A stretch of DNA of 64,000 nucleotides from Natronorubrum tibetense GA33. Its GTDB lineage: Archaea; Halobacteriota; Halobacteria; Halobacteriales; Natrialbaceae. The notes under the pieces are model-generated. The model was not told the DNA's origin and did not search any database. It was given only the letters and a program-made list of their open reading frames with translations. The position numbers and the translations under genes were made by a program. The stretch spans positions 1,779,105 to 1,843,104 of the forward strand of contig NZ_KB913017.1 in the NCBI RefSeq assembly GCF_000383975.1, read 5' to 3'. Below, one piece after another: positions 33,131-42,094 of the stretch; position 1 is the first letter of the stretch, and every line of letters starts with the position of its first letter.

Positions 33131-36100
33131 TCACGTCGTCCGCAGGTTATCCATACTCGGCTCGTAGACCTCGCCTTTCTGCTTGAGCTTCTCGATCTCG
33201 TGTTCGGCCTTGGACTGATCCATCCCGATCTCTTCGGCCCGCTCCATGACAATATCGACCGGGGCCCCGTCGTCGTACTCCTCTTCGATGTCGCTGATGA
33301 GCTGTTTGAGGTTCTTGATCCGATCCCGCTGGGACTTCGAGGTGCCCGCCTCGACGATGTCCGCGTCGAACTCGCCCGTCTCGGGATCGACCCCGATATC
33401 CTGTAGACACGAGCGAACGATCTCGATGACGCGGTTCGCGTCCGACTCTTCGACCGTATCCGAGAGCCGCACGCGAGCACTGGCCTCCGAGAGGCGGACG
33501 AGCGCCTCGAGTTTCCGTGCCGTCACCGGGATCGGCGCGTCGTCGTCGGTCCCCTTCGACCGCAGGTCGACGTAGAAATCCCGGATCGCGTTGCGGGCTA
33601 CCTCCGTCATCCGCGGATGGCAGTTCTGCTTCGAGTAGGCGATGTACTTCCGCAGGAGGTCGGCGTCGATCTCGGGGTCGACCTTCTCGGTCATCTCCTC
33701 GATCTCCTCGCTCGAGACGTCCATCGTGTTCATCTCCTTCTGTTGGGTCGTCAACTCGCCCGCGTAGTTGGTGTTGATGATGTGTTCGGCGAGATTTCGG
33801 TCTTTTTCCTCGTCTGGCTCGTCAGTGACGGTGAAGATCAGATCGAATCGGGAGATGAGCGCCGGCTCGAGGTCGATCTGCTCGCTGATCGGCTCGTAGT
33901 GGTCGAAGCGGCCGTACTTGGGGTTCGCTGCGCCGAGAAGTGAGCAGCGGGACTTGAGCGTCGCGTTGATCCCTGCCTTGGAGACCGAGATCTTCTGTTG
34001 CTCTAAGGCCTCGTGCATGGCACTGCGGTCTTCCGAGTTGTGGACGACCATTCCGTTCGCGATGAAGTTGTGCGTTCCTTCGACGGTGAGGTCGTACACG
34101 CGAGGCAGATCCCGACGTTCGATTTCCTCGAGAAGTTCCGAGATACTCTGTCGTTTCTCGTTGAGTAATGCTGTGCAGACAGATCGGACAGTTTCGAAGT
34201 TGTTGACTTCAACGGCACCCGAGAACCACCGTGAGACCGTCGAGCCTGCAACCTCCATCTCATTGGCAACTTGCTGGAACGAAATTCCGTACGCTTCGAG
34301 TCGGCCACGGAGTTCATCCCACGTTTCAGCCGGTTCGTCCGTCTCGAGCAAGGACCGTGCTCGCTCTCGAATAGAATTGACGGTGGAGGTACCGAGTTCG
34401 TCAGCAAGTTGTTGTTCAAGAACCCGAACTCTGGTGTCGGTGTGTTCCCGGGAGTCTACCGAGTCTACTGTCTTTACGCGACGCCATTTCACATCGTTCT
34501 CAACCAGCGTTCGGAGCGGCTCGAGATTGACCGAAGCAGGCGTTGTAAGTTGCTCACGAAGTCGGTTCCGAACTCGCTCTCGGAGGTCGGTATCAGTTCC
34601 CCATCGAGCGGATAACTGCTGCTGAGAAAGCGACATTTCGGCGGCCAATTCTCGCTGTGAGACGTGGTACTGCTCTCGAAGTTCTGCAAGCCGCTCCCAA
34701 GATGTCTCAGAAGCGAGTTCTTTGTGATGGTCGCCGGCCGCCGCTTTTCGCTCCTCGAACGTTTCGAGTATCGTTTTCGAGAGTCGGAGCGATGCGTTTG
34801 CATCCCCGTTTTCGAAGTTGCAGTAGGTCGCATCGCTCTCGAGACCGCACTCGGATTGATGCAATCGGAGTGCACCGCGGGCCTGTTCAAATAACTCGCC
34901 GCACTCGGGCAATACGTCTAAGATAGTTCGGGTGCCCGTCGTCCGTTCGCAAGCCCGTTCCAGAGCATGCTGCTTTCGGCCGAGAGTAAATCCGATGTGT
35001 CGCTCGAACGCGTTGAGTGATTGGTCGGACGTAATGGCGAGAATGAATAAATCCCGCTTCTCATCGTGATTCCGGGTCTGGATCTGACTCGAGATACCAA
35101 ACTCGAGCAGGAGCATCTTCGTTCCGAGGAGCAGTTCATAGCTCGAGGAATGGATTTTGACGGCTCGTTCATCGACGGTTCCTTCGGAATCTGCGAGAGC
35201 ACGAACAAACGCCGCTTTCGTCTCTCGGGATGCGTTCGTTATCGTTCCGGGGAGTCGTTTTCCGTCATACGTCTCGAGGTTCGCTCCCGACTCGAGAAGG
35301 TCGTCGACGTACTGTTTCCCGTGGACACGGACTGTTTCGACACCGTCACTCCGTTGCTCGCTGGGGTGACGGACGGCTTCCGTATTGAACGCCACCTCGC
35401 AGGCCTCTTCGAAGTCGGTTAGAAGTTCTTCCTCTTTGTTCGTAAAGCGGAACCCATAGCTACCGCCCTTTCGATCGTAGAAGATGTTCCCGTCACCAGC
35501 GATATAGCCCAAAATCGCCCCGTGAGCGGCAGTTATGTGATCGACCTCTGGTTCTGCATCGTAGGCTGGTAGTATACTGACTCCGCCGTCTGTAATCTCC
35601 GCTGGAATCTTCTCAGGGACATATACCCAGTCGCCTTCGTGAAGATGCTGTGCTTGACGTTCTTTACGCTCTCCGTCTTCCAAGATGAAGAACGGATGGT
35701 CTGCAGTAGTTGTTAGCTGTTCTCCACTCTCTAACTCGACTCTCCGGAGTTCTTCTGGTGCGTCGTACTCGTGGATCGCGAGAACGTCACGTTTGACCAC
35801 GTTTCCGTTCTCAGCCATGGTCCATACGTCCACGTCGACATCTCGGATCGTCCGGCCGTTCTCGTACTCTTCGATCGAACCGTCAGCTATCGCTTCGTGT
35901 GCGAGTTCACGAACTGGTTTGATTCCGTTATAAGTATGGACTAGTGTGTCCCCTGTGACACACCTCATCTTGTCGAGTTCGTCTACTGCTGCAATACCTC
36001 GGTCGGCGAGAACTAATGCGCCAGCCTCGAGCGTCCACTGCTGTCCATCGCCGAAGTCGTCGCGAACTGCGGCGGCCGTGAGACCTGCCGAGGAGGAACC

Positions 36101-38575
36101 TTTACCAGACGTATAGACGGCTCGGGGGGCGATATTCTTGATGTAGCCGATCATCTGAGAGTTGTGAGAGATGACCCCGTTCGAGATGTAGTTGTGAGTG
36201 CCCTCGATCTCGAGGTCGTATACCCAGTCGTAGTCGGTTTGGACTGTCTCGATACTCTCGATGCGTTCCCAGCAAACCTCTCCTTCGACGAACTGCTCGA
36301 GTGCAGAGATACTCGTTTTCACCGACCCACCATCAGCTACAGCAGTCTCCTCGCTTTGGCTCTCCTCCGGCGGTAGCGCGTTTTTGAAAGCTGTGACGAC
36401 CTTCCGAAGGCTCTCTCGGCTCGGGTTTCTCGAGCCGCGCTCGTAGTGTTGATACGTCGACCGAGGGAGCCCACAATCAGCCTGTGCAAGTGCTAGTGAC
36501 TCTCGAATTTGCCGGAGTTCTGAGCCGATGTTCGGGATAATATCGAGGTTCGTATTCCCAGCTGTACCAGTATGCTGCGCTGCAGCCTCCTGCTTTCGAC
36601 GGGTAATAAACCCGATTTCGGAGACGTACGTCTCAAATTCGTTTCCGCTTATTCTGAGTCGGTAGCTTCCGTTCTGTCGCTCGTGAAGCTGTGAACGGAT
36701 GCCGACTGAGAGAAGCAACGTTCTCACATTCTCAAGCAGGTCTCGACTCATCGAAGCGGCAGTGATCTCCCGCTGGGACTCCGAAACGTGACCTTCTCCT
36801 TCGATGAACGCTTTGAGGAACTCTGATTTGGTATCCGCAGAAGCCCTCGAAATGCAGTCTGGGACTCGTTGTTCATCAGACGAGCGAAGAATACGCGGCT
36901 CGAGTGTCTTGAGGAAGCTCACGAACTCTCCTGCTGAACAGAGTAGTTCGCGTGCGTCCTTCGATTCGTGAGGTTCTCGCTCTGTCGTGTTGAGCCCTAG
37001 TTTCTCCAGTGCGCTGGCCGCGTCGTCCAGTACTTCTCTATCGTTGTTCGTAATCGAAACGTATCCTGTGCTGTCATCCCGTTGTTCGACATAGCCCTCT
37101 GCAACGATGTAGCCGATCAATCGCGCTAGCGACGGTGTCCATTCGGCGGGCAGATCAAGCTGAACTGCATTTCGTGATTTAGATTGTCGGTAATCAATAT
37201 CGAGTGTGTCGTCTGCTTCCGTCGAAAGGCTTCGAGGAGCAGCAACAAACTGCCCTTCAGCGAGTTCGTCTGCAACAACCGGTTTAAATTGGCCGTTATC
37301 TTGGACGAACAGCGGATGCGATGGCGTCACCTCGAGTTCCCGTCCGCTCGAGGTCCGAACCCGGTACATCTGATCGGGTGCGTCTCGTTTCCAGACTTTC
37401 GTCGCCCGCTGTTGTGCGATGGATCCGTCGTCCTGCAGTGACGGGACCTCGAGATCGATCTCATCGTACCAGCCGTCGTCGATCGGTTTCGGGTCCTCGA
37501 GATTTGACTCGACGAGATCGCGAATCGGAACATCTCGCCCGTCTGCAAGAGTAATCTTCGTATCTCCGCGGACGCATTTACCGGTACCCGGATCACCGAT
37601 AAGCAGCATATGCAGGTCGCCGCGGATCCTCGAGCCGTCGGGCAACTGCTTCGTCACGCCCGAGAACAACTGCAAGATCATCGCGAGTTTCTCCTGTTCG
37701 TAGCCGTAGATCGAGGGCGCGATGGAGGCGACCATCTGCTCGTAGACATCGTCCTGGTTGGAGATTTCGTAGATCGCCTTCTTGTCCTCGTCGGTGATGT
37801 CCATGTCCTCGAACTGCTCTTCGTCGACGTCGACGGACATCCCCTCCATGTAGAAGTCGAAGACGGGCGACTTCTCCTGTTGGTCGCCCTGTTGCTCGAG
37901 TCGCAACACGCCGGTCGCGGAGACGTGGTCGCCGGGGGTGACCTCGCCGGTGATGTCGTCTTCGATGTGTACGTCGAGCGACTGCGGGGTTTCTCCGCCG
38001 CGTAAGCCTTCGGGACTCTCCTGCATCCGGAGCTTCTGGGAATCGACGAACTCCGACTGGTCGAAGTTCACCTTGAACGGTCCCTGTCGTTCACAGCCTT
38101 GACACTCGTGTGGCTCCTGGAAGTCGCCGCTGGACTGGGGAATTCGCGTCAGCGTGCCACAAAGCTGGCACTCGAAGGCAGCTTCCTCGATCTTCGGGCG
38201 AACGTCGGTGGCTTTCCGGATAATGCCGTGGACCTGTACGAGAGAGTTCATATCCCGCGCGCGGATCTCCCGGATTTCGGGAGCCTCCGTCTCGGGGAGC
38301 CCTCGTATTCTGACGTGGGCCTGCCCGAGGCTGACGTCGATCGGCAGGTCGTACAGCCGCAGCGCCTCCTCGGCATAGCGCTGAAGCTGTTCGGGCTGGT
38401 TGAGATAGTCGTCCGCGAGATCCGGATCGTATCGGTAGAGGTCCTGCCAGTCGATATGAAGCGAGCGCTGCTCGTTGGGGTATCGCTGCGCAAGCTGCTT
38501 GATTTCGTTGTCGTAGTAGTTGCGGAAGAACTGCTCGAATGCGTCGACGAGTTCCGTATTTCCCGCTTGCGCCAT
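33131..38575 (-). CDS. mcm: MCM replicative DNA helicase with two inteins
   Basis: A 1,814-residue reading frame. Exteins add up to about 700 residues, the usual MCM length: N-terminal domain with zinc motif (ECQLCG, ECQGCE), Walker A (GDPGTGK, residues 327-333), Walker B DELDKMR (866-871 end), arginine finger SRFDLIF and a C-terminal winged helix. Intein 1 occupies residues 334-805 between GTGK and SQM; intein 2 occupies 872-1513 between DKMR and SEDRS. After splicing the hexameric helicase unwinds DNA at the fork. TATAAAT at 38602-38608 is 30 bases upstream of the start. Both inteins break catalytic ATPase motifs, so the enzyme is inactive until spliced. Confidence 0.95.
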   Translation of the reverse strand: MAQAGNTELVDAFEQFFRNYYDNEIKQLAQRYPNEQRSLHIDWQDLYRYDPDLADDYLNQPEQLQRYAEEALRLYDLPIDVSLGQAHVRIRGLPETEAPEIREIRARDMNSLVQVHGIIRKATDVRPKIEEAAFECQLCGTLTRIPQSSGDFQEPHECQGCERQGPFKVNFDQSEFVDSQKLRMQESPEGLRGGETPQSLDVHIEDDITGEVTPGDHVSATGVLRLEQQGDQQEKSPVFDFYMEGMSVDVDEEQFEDMDITDEDKKAIYEISNQDDVYEQMVASIAPSIYGYEQEKLAMILQLFSGVTKQLPDGSRIRGDLHMLLIGDPGTGKCVRGDTKITLADGRDVPIRDLVESNLEDPKPIDDGWYDEIDLEVPSLQDDGSIAQQRATKVWKRDAPDQMYRVRTSSGRELEVTPSHPLFVQDNGQFKPVVADELAEGQFVAAPRSLSTEADDTLDIDYRQSKSRNAVQLDLPAEWTPSLARLIGYIVAEGYVEQRDDSTGYVSITNNDREVLDDAASALEKLGLNTTEREPHESKDARELLCSAGEFVSFLKTLEPRILRSSDEQRVPDCISRASADTKSEFLKAFIEGEGHVSESQREITAASMSRDLLENVRTLLLSVGIRSQLHERQNGSYRLRISGNEFETYVSEIGFITRRKQEAAAQHTGTAGNTNLDIIPNIGSELRQIRESLALAQADCGLPRSTYQHYERGSRNPSRESLRKVVTAFKNALPPEESQSEETAVADGGSVKTSISALEQFVEGEVCWERIESIETVQTDYDWVYDLEIEGTHNYISNGVISHNSQMIGYIKNIAPRAVYTSGKGSSSAGLTAAAVRDDFGDGQQWTLEAGALVLADRGIAAVDELDKMRCVTGDTLVHTYNGIKPVRELAHEAIADGSIEEYENGRTIRDVDVDVWTMAENGNVVKRDVLAIHEYDAPEELRRVELESGEQLTTTADHPFFILEDGERKERQAQHLHEGDWVYVPEKIPAEITDGGVSILPAYDAEPEVDHITAAHGAILGYIAGDGNIFYDRKGGSYGFRFTNKEEELLTDFEEACEVAFNTEAVRHPSEQRSDGVETVRVHGKQYVDDLLESGANLETYDGKRLPGTITNASRETKAAFVRALADSEGTVDERAVKIHSSSYELLLGTKMLLLEFGISSQIQTRNHDEKRDLFILAITSDQSLNAFERHIGFTLGRKQHALERACERTTGTRTILDVLPECGELFEQARGALRLHQSECGLESDATYCNFENGDANASLRLSKTILETFEERKAAAGDHHKELASETSWERLAELREQYHVSQRELAAEMSLSQQQLSARWGTDTDLRERVRNRLREQLTTPASVNLEPLRTLVENDVKWRRVKTVDSVDSREHTDTRVRVLEQQLADELGTSTVNSIRERARSLLETDEPAETWDELRGRLEAYGISFQQVANEMEVAGSTVSRWFSGAVEVNNFETVRSVCTALLNEKRQSISELLEEIERRDLPRVYDLTVEGTHNFIANGMVVHNSEDRSAMHEALEQQKISVSKAGINATLKSRCSLLGAANPKYGRFDHYEPISEQIDLEPALISRFDLIFTVTDEPDEEKDRNLAEHIINTNYAGELTTQQKEMNTMDVSSEEIEEMTEKVDPEIDADLLRKYIAYSKQNCHPRMTEVARNAIRDFYVDLRSKGTDDDAPIPVTARKLEALVRLSEASARVRLSDTVEESDANRVIEIVRSCLQDIGVDPETGEFDADIVEAGTSKSQRDRIKNLKQLISDIEEEYDDGAPVDIVMERAEEIGMDQSKAEHEIEKLKQKGEVYEPSMDNLRTT
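34037..35962 (-). other. MCM intein 2 (residues 872-1513)
   Basis: A 642-residue intein inserted immediately after Walker B. It starts CVTGDTLVHTYNGIKPV, has the block-B TxxH as TTADHPFF, and ends GTHNFIANGMVVHN before Ser. LAGLIDADG homing-endonuclease motifs are ILGYIAGDGNI and FVRALADSEGT. Between them and the C-terminal splicing blocks are extra helix-turn-helix-like stretches (VSQRELAAEMSLSQQQLS, ISFQQVANEMEVAGSTVS). AT-richer than the exteins. Confidence 0.9.
36161..37576 (-). other. MCM intein 1 (residues 334-805)
   Basis: A 472-residue intein inserted in Walker A between GTGK and Ser. It begins CVRGDTKITLADGRDVPI, has VTPSHPLFV (block B) and ends GTHNYISNGVISHN. Endonuclease motifs are LIGYIVAEGYV and FLKAFIEGEGHV. 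A Cro/C1-like HTH (LRQIRESLALAQADCGLPRS, TYQHYERGSRNPS) lies before the C-terminal splicing part. AT-richer than the MCM exteins. Confidence 0.92.
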
Positions 38576-38939
38576 TGGACACTCTTAGGAGCGCCATCGG
38601 GTATAAATGGTGGCAAAGCGGAGCGAAACTGATCGGCCACGTCTCGAGTCGTCTCGATCGAATCGTCTGCGGGCATCTCGGTTCGCGTGTTCGACGCCCC
38701 TCTCGTTCCGAACAGCGTTCGCTCACCTCGAGTGTGGAGCGACCGGCAAAACTGAGTTTCCCTCCGAGGCGCGACACCGCGTCCGATAATCGCCGCCAGC
38801 AAGCTACTGGGGGCGCACACGCCGCATTCCTGTATTCCCGTGGGCCGTTGCGGCCACACATACGTTTTCGACTACTGGGTTATGTAGGTGCGGCCAATCT
38901 GTTTTGGTCATCACCGATGATAGTCGGATTGCCGATCGT
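38576..38939. other. mcm upstream region, no further gene
   Basis: Contains the mcm promoter (TATAAAT 38602-38608). Frames on both strands beyond it lack protein features. It runs into the decayed IS-like DNA at 38940. Confidence 0.4.
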
Positions 38940-39396
38940 TTTACAGGAGGCACAGCGCAATGCCACGGCCTTCAGGCCGTGGATACGCGCGTAAGCCTGA
39001 TGAATCCACATCTCGTAGTTAGTAACACCGGAGTTCCCACGTTGAGAAATGCCGTCTTCGACGGCACCACGACTTTGTCGTGACTTCTCGCGTGGTAACA
39101 AATCCGACTGACTCAGTCCGCCACGTCCCGGCCAACTGGTCGGACGCCAATGGCGGTACCCAGCAGGCTGAACACCCTGTCGCTGAACGGAACGCGGTGT
39201 TCCGTGTTGAAGCGCCCAGCGCGTCCGGGTGGGAAGGCCCCATTGACAGGGCTGTACGCGCTGCAACGCACGTCCTTGGTCACAACTGGACGGCGACTGT
39301 CGAAGGGAGGACGCGAAAGCGTACTTCACTCCCGAGGAAACGCGCAACCTTGAACTCCGCTTCGCGGATTCCCGCGACTTCAGGCGCGGGAGGATG
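38940..39396. mobile_element. decayed IS200/IS605 (TnpB-type) element remnant
   Basis: Bounded by two subterminal-type hairpins: CCACGGCCT/AGGCCGTGG with a 2-base loop at 38963-38982, and CCCGCG/CGCGGG at 39371-39390 followed by AGGATGTCAA, an end sequence typical of this family. Inside are short hairpins (GAGAAATGCCGTCTTCGACG, CACGACTTTGTCGTG) but no intact tnpA or tnpB. Some stretches read like the far C-terminus of a haloarchaeal TnpB (SLNGTRCSVL), with frameshifts. Right end meets the DUF502 stop codon. Confidence 0.5.
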
Positions 39397-40053
39397 TCAA
39401 TCGTGTTCCGCTTCGCCGAGTTCGGTGGAGGCGACGCCGAGCGTCGCGATCGAGCGGATGGCCTCTTCGACGGTAATATCGACATCGTAGACGTGCTCGG
39501 TGGGCATATGCATCACGAACCCGTTGGTTGTCGGATTCGGCCCCAGCGGAACCATGACGGTCACCATCGTGCCGTCGTCGACGCGTTCTTCAACCACTTG
39601 CGGGGTATCCGCGGTGAGAAAAGCCAGCATGTAGGCGTCCCGATGGGGAAACTCGACGAGTTTCACGTCCTTGAACTGCTCCGTATCGTCGTCGAGCAAC
39701 ATGGTACTGGCCCGGCGGACGCTCTCGTAGACCGTGCTGATTCCGGGGATGGTCTCCATCGTCGCGTGAACGCGTTTCGAGATGTACCGACCGGGTGTGT
39801 ACTCCGCGACGATGCCGATCACGACGAAGAACGCGATCAACGAGAGGAGCGTCACCAACTGGACGACCGCCGTCGGCGGATCGTTCGGCAGAACGTAGAT
39901 GATTCCCTGGACGATCGGCGAGAGCACGCCGAGGATGAAATCGACGACGACGAGCAACACCAGGAGCGTAATCACCAGCGGAATCGCGATCGCGATCCCG
40001 TTGATGAGCCAGCGCTTGAAGAGGGCGTTCGGGCCGCCTCGAGGCTCCGGCAT
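39397..40053 (-). CDS. DUF502 family membrane protein
   Basis: A 218-residue protein. Two membrane helices near residues 14-40 (GIAIAIPLVITLLVLLVVVD) and 62-84 (VVQLVTLLSLIAFFVVIGIV) are followed by a soluble beta-rich domain with the DUF502 landmarks PGISTVYESVRRAS, VEFPHRDAYMLAFLTAD and MVPLGPNPTTNGFVMHMPTEHVYDVDI. Function unknown; members occur widely. The stop codon (39397-39399) coincides with the end of IS-like DNA. Confidence 0.9.
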   Translation of the reverse strand: MPEPRGGPNALFKRWLINGIAIAIPLVITLLVLLVVVDFILGVLSPIVQGIIYVLPNDPPTAVVQLVTLLSLIAFFVVIGIVAEYTPGRYISKRVHATMETIPGISTVYESVRRASTMLLDDDTEQFKDVKLVEFPHRDAYMLAFLTADTPQVVEERVDDGTMVTVMVPLGPNPTTNGFVMHMPTEHVYDVDITVEEAIRSIATLGVASTELGEAEHD

Positions 40054-40326
40054 GGGTTCTGGGTAAACAGGTGTGGTTACGAAGTCGTTCGGCTTGCAGG
40101 GACCGTCGCGTTGGGTGATGGATCCGGATCACGGGACGGTTTCGGCTGCATCGAGGTCTTCTCTCCGTCGCTCGAGTACTCGCGACCGTTCTCGATACCC
40201 AATCGGTGCGCCGAGCTTATCTGATGTGTAAAACGAGTACAATTCCACACAGACTGTAAACTATCCAGAACTGACCCAAACGAAAGACGGGTACAAAGGG
40301 GCTGGATCGGTCAGTATCGGTACGGT
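40054..40326. other. intergenic stretch, no gene seen
   Basis: Between the DUF502 start and the zinc-ribbon remnant. An AT-richer part (40225-40300) may hold promoters for both directions. Nothing else recognised. Confidence 0.35.
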
Positions 40327-40560
40327 ATGTGCGGCGACGAACCGCGGCGGGCGGTAGCCCAGTGCGTCGCTTGTGATGCGGTTTTCGCGGCCAGTATTGC
40401 CCCGGATGGCTCGATTCGAAGTATCGCCCCGACGGCTGTAGCTGTGGTGGACGGGAGTTCGTTCTGTTATTCGAGTGGGTGGTGTACTCGAGGCCTGCTG
40501 ATGGTTGCATACGGGTGACTCGAGCGAGAGACAGTCCTCTCCCGTCGCTACGTGGGTGGT
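40327..40560 (+). pseudogene. frameshifted small zinc-ribbon protein
   Basis: The first frame reads MCGDEPRRAVAQCVACDAVF and continues AASIAPDGSIRSIA with one CxxC. At about 40428 the frame must shift to read PDGCSCGGREFVLLFE, which supplies the second cysteine pair (CSC). In small haloarchaeal zinc-ribbon proteins these halves are contiguous. Restoring one base near 40425-40430 joins them; after that the frame runs on without the expected early stop. Either a real pseudogene or a sequencing indel. Confidence 0.45.
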
Positions 40561-40619
40561 ACTCTCAGAAGGGTTTCGTCGACGGACCAGGGACGGTCAC
40601 GGATTCACCGCTCACGAGC

Positions 40620-40654
40620 TTGTTCGCGGCAGTAATATGGGATCGCCCGGATTT
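40620..40654. repeat. duplicated tRNA-Pro 3' end (distal copy)
   Basis: Begins TTGTTCGCGGCAGTAATATG and continues through GGGATCGCCCGGATTT; identical over 35 bases to 40748-40782, which spans the tRNA 3' end and its downstream DNA. The copies are 128 bases apart. Confidence 0.8.
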
Positions 40655-40766
40655 TCACCAACGGAAAACGCTCGCTCTCGCTTCGCTCGAGCGCTGCGAC
40701 TTCCGAGGTTCAAATCGGGCTCTTTCAGATTCCTGCTGCTCGCGAGTTTGTTCGCGGCAGTAATAT

Positions 40767-40838
40767 GGGATCGCCCGGATTTGAACCGGGGTCACGGGCA
40801 CCCAAGGCCCGAAGTATACCAAGCTAACCCACGATCCC
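40767..40838 (-). tRNA. tRNA-Pro (UGG)
   Basis: On the minus strand GGGATCG pairs with CGATCCC to form the acceptor stem; anticodon stem CGGGC/GCCCG encloses loop CTTGGGT with anticodon TGG; T-arm is CCCGG-TTCAAAT-CCGGG. 72 bases, no intron, no encoded CCA. Its 3' end and flank are duplicated at 40620-40654. Confidence 0.93.
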
Positions 40839-40923
40839 GTACCTCCCTCTAACTGGTGCACTGCATAAAGGGTTTCGTTACGCACCGAACGGTTTTACCG
40901 GTCGAGGTGATACCGCCGAGCAG

Positions 40924-41178
40924 ATGACTGGTCCCGAAATCCTCCTCCTCGTCCTCGTTCTCGTGGGTGTACTCCTCGCGGCGACGATCGTCCGCGCGAT
41001 TAGCCCCTTCATCGTCAATGCGGTCGTCGGCTTGCTCGTTCTGTTCCTCGCCAACGCGGTGTTCGCGCTCCCCATCGCAGTAACGCCGGTCGTCCTCTTG
41101 ATCGTCGCCCTGGGCGGCGTTCTCGGTGCGATCGCCGTGATCGTCCTCGCGCTGTTCGGCATCGCGTTCGTCCCCTAA
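40924..41178 (+). CDS. BofA-like small membrane protein
   Basis: An 84-residue protein, almost all hydrophobic, in three helices: ILLLVLVLVGVLLAATIV, VVGLLVLFLANAVFALPI and VVLLIVALGGVLGAIAVIVL. This size and pattern match the pro-sigmaK processing inhibitor BofA family as found in archaea, where no sporulation exists, so the role is unknown. Divergent from tRNA-Pro. Confidence 0.75.
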   Translation: MTGPEILLLVLVLVGVLLAATIVRAISPFIVNAVVGLLVLFLANAVFALPIAVTPVVLLIVALGGVLGAIAVIVLALFGIAFVP

Positions 41179-41226
41179 AACGAGTCTCGCACGCGTCAGT
41201 AGCTCTCCGTCGAATCTGTCGCGTCG

Positions 41227-41925
41227 TCACTTCTCCAGAATCCGAGCAATCTCTTCGTCGGTCGCCTCGGCCGTCGGCGTCGGCTCGAGTTCGATCGTCC
41301 CCGCCGCGCCGTCGTTCCACTCCGCGAGCAGATCGGCGACCTCCTCGTCGGTCGCCTCCGGGAGCGAGTCTTCAGCGTCCTCGTCGGCGACGACGGCATC
41401 GAAGACCGTTCCGAACGTGGAGACGACCCGATCCTCGTGGCGCGTCGGATCGAAGTGGAAGTGCGCGGAGGCGTCGACGCTCGCGAGTCGGTTCGTGAGC
41501 ACGTGTGCAAACTGGAAGACGCGCTTGGGAGCGGAACTACACAGGAGCGCGTCCAGCGAGTCGAAACAGACCGTGATCTGTTCGTCCGTATCCTCCCAGT
41601 GTTTGCAGAACCGACTGATTGCGACGCCGATTTCTCCGAGATCGGTCGGGTCGCAGACGGAGTCGACGACGACAGTGTCAGTGAAGTCGGGATCCGCGTC
41701 GCCGGTGTTGTGCAACAGGTTCCCGACTCGCAGCAGTCCGACCGTTCCCTCGACGTTGCCTGAATCCGGTTCGGCCGGCTGGTCGTCGCCGAACGTCACT
41801 TTGAGTTCGGCTGTGGGGCCGTGGTCGTGACGGAGTTCGGCGCAGGCGTCGGACTTGCTGTGGGTCGAGTGAACGAGCAAGACGTTCGCCTGCGGGTCGA
41901 TCTCGGCGAGGGGGTCGGGCTCCAT
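41227..41925 (-). CDS. haloarchaeal DUF7504/RecA-like protein
   Basis: A 232-residue protein starting MEPDPLAEIDPQANVLLVHS (an upstream ATG at 41970 is possible). Its core resembles the degenerate RecA-like ATPase domain of haloarchaeal proteins: VLLVHSTHSKSDACAEL, TVVVDSVCDPTDLGEIGVAI, VCFDSLDALLCSSAPKRVFQ and FHFDPTRHEDRVVST. The Walker A loop is not recognisable. The acidic C-terminus has two related segments ATDEEVADLLAEW and ATDEEIARILEK. Probably a regulator or adaptor; not proven. Confidence 0.65.
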   Translation of the reverse strand: MEPDPLAEIDPQANVLLVHSTHSKSDACAELRHDHGPTAELKVTFGDDQPAEPDSGNVEGTVGLLRVGNLLHNTGDADPDFTDTVVVDSVCDPTDLGEIGVAISRFCKHWEDTDEQITVCFDSLDALLCSSAPKRVFQFAHVLTNRLASVDASAHFHFDPTRHEDRVVSTFGTVFDAVVADEDAEDSLPEATDEEVADLLAEWNDGAAGTIELEPTPTAEATDEEIARILEK

Positions 41926-42094
41926 TGATCTCGTCGGGGGTGCTCCCCGTGCTGATAGCTGCATGGGCACTCTCGTTCTTTACCGTTCCGGCCGCTGATA
42001 CGTTCCTCAAAAGGGTTCCGGCCGGCCTCGCGTGGGTGTGACTCTCGGACGTGGTCAGGAACCGAATCGGTTCGACGGCGCACTCGAGGTCGCC

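Noticed and set aside
33131-38575. MCM frame as an assembly error or several fused genes
   Set aside because: Both interruptions have intein start (Cys), block B, HN end and +1 Ser, and exteins join to a normal 700-residue MCM.
38880-39485. 201-codon minus-strand frame through the IS remnant
   Set aside because: It covers hairpin DNA and the DUF502 3' end; sequence looks like translated non-coding DNA.
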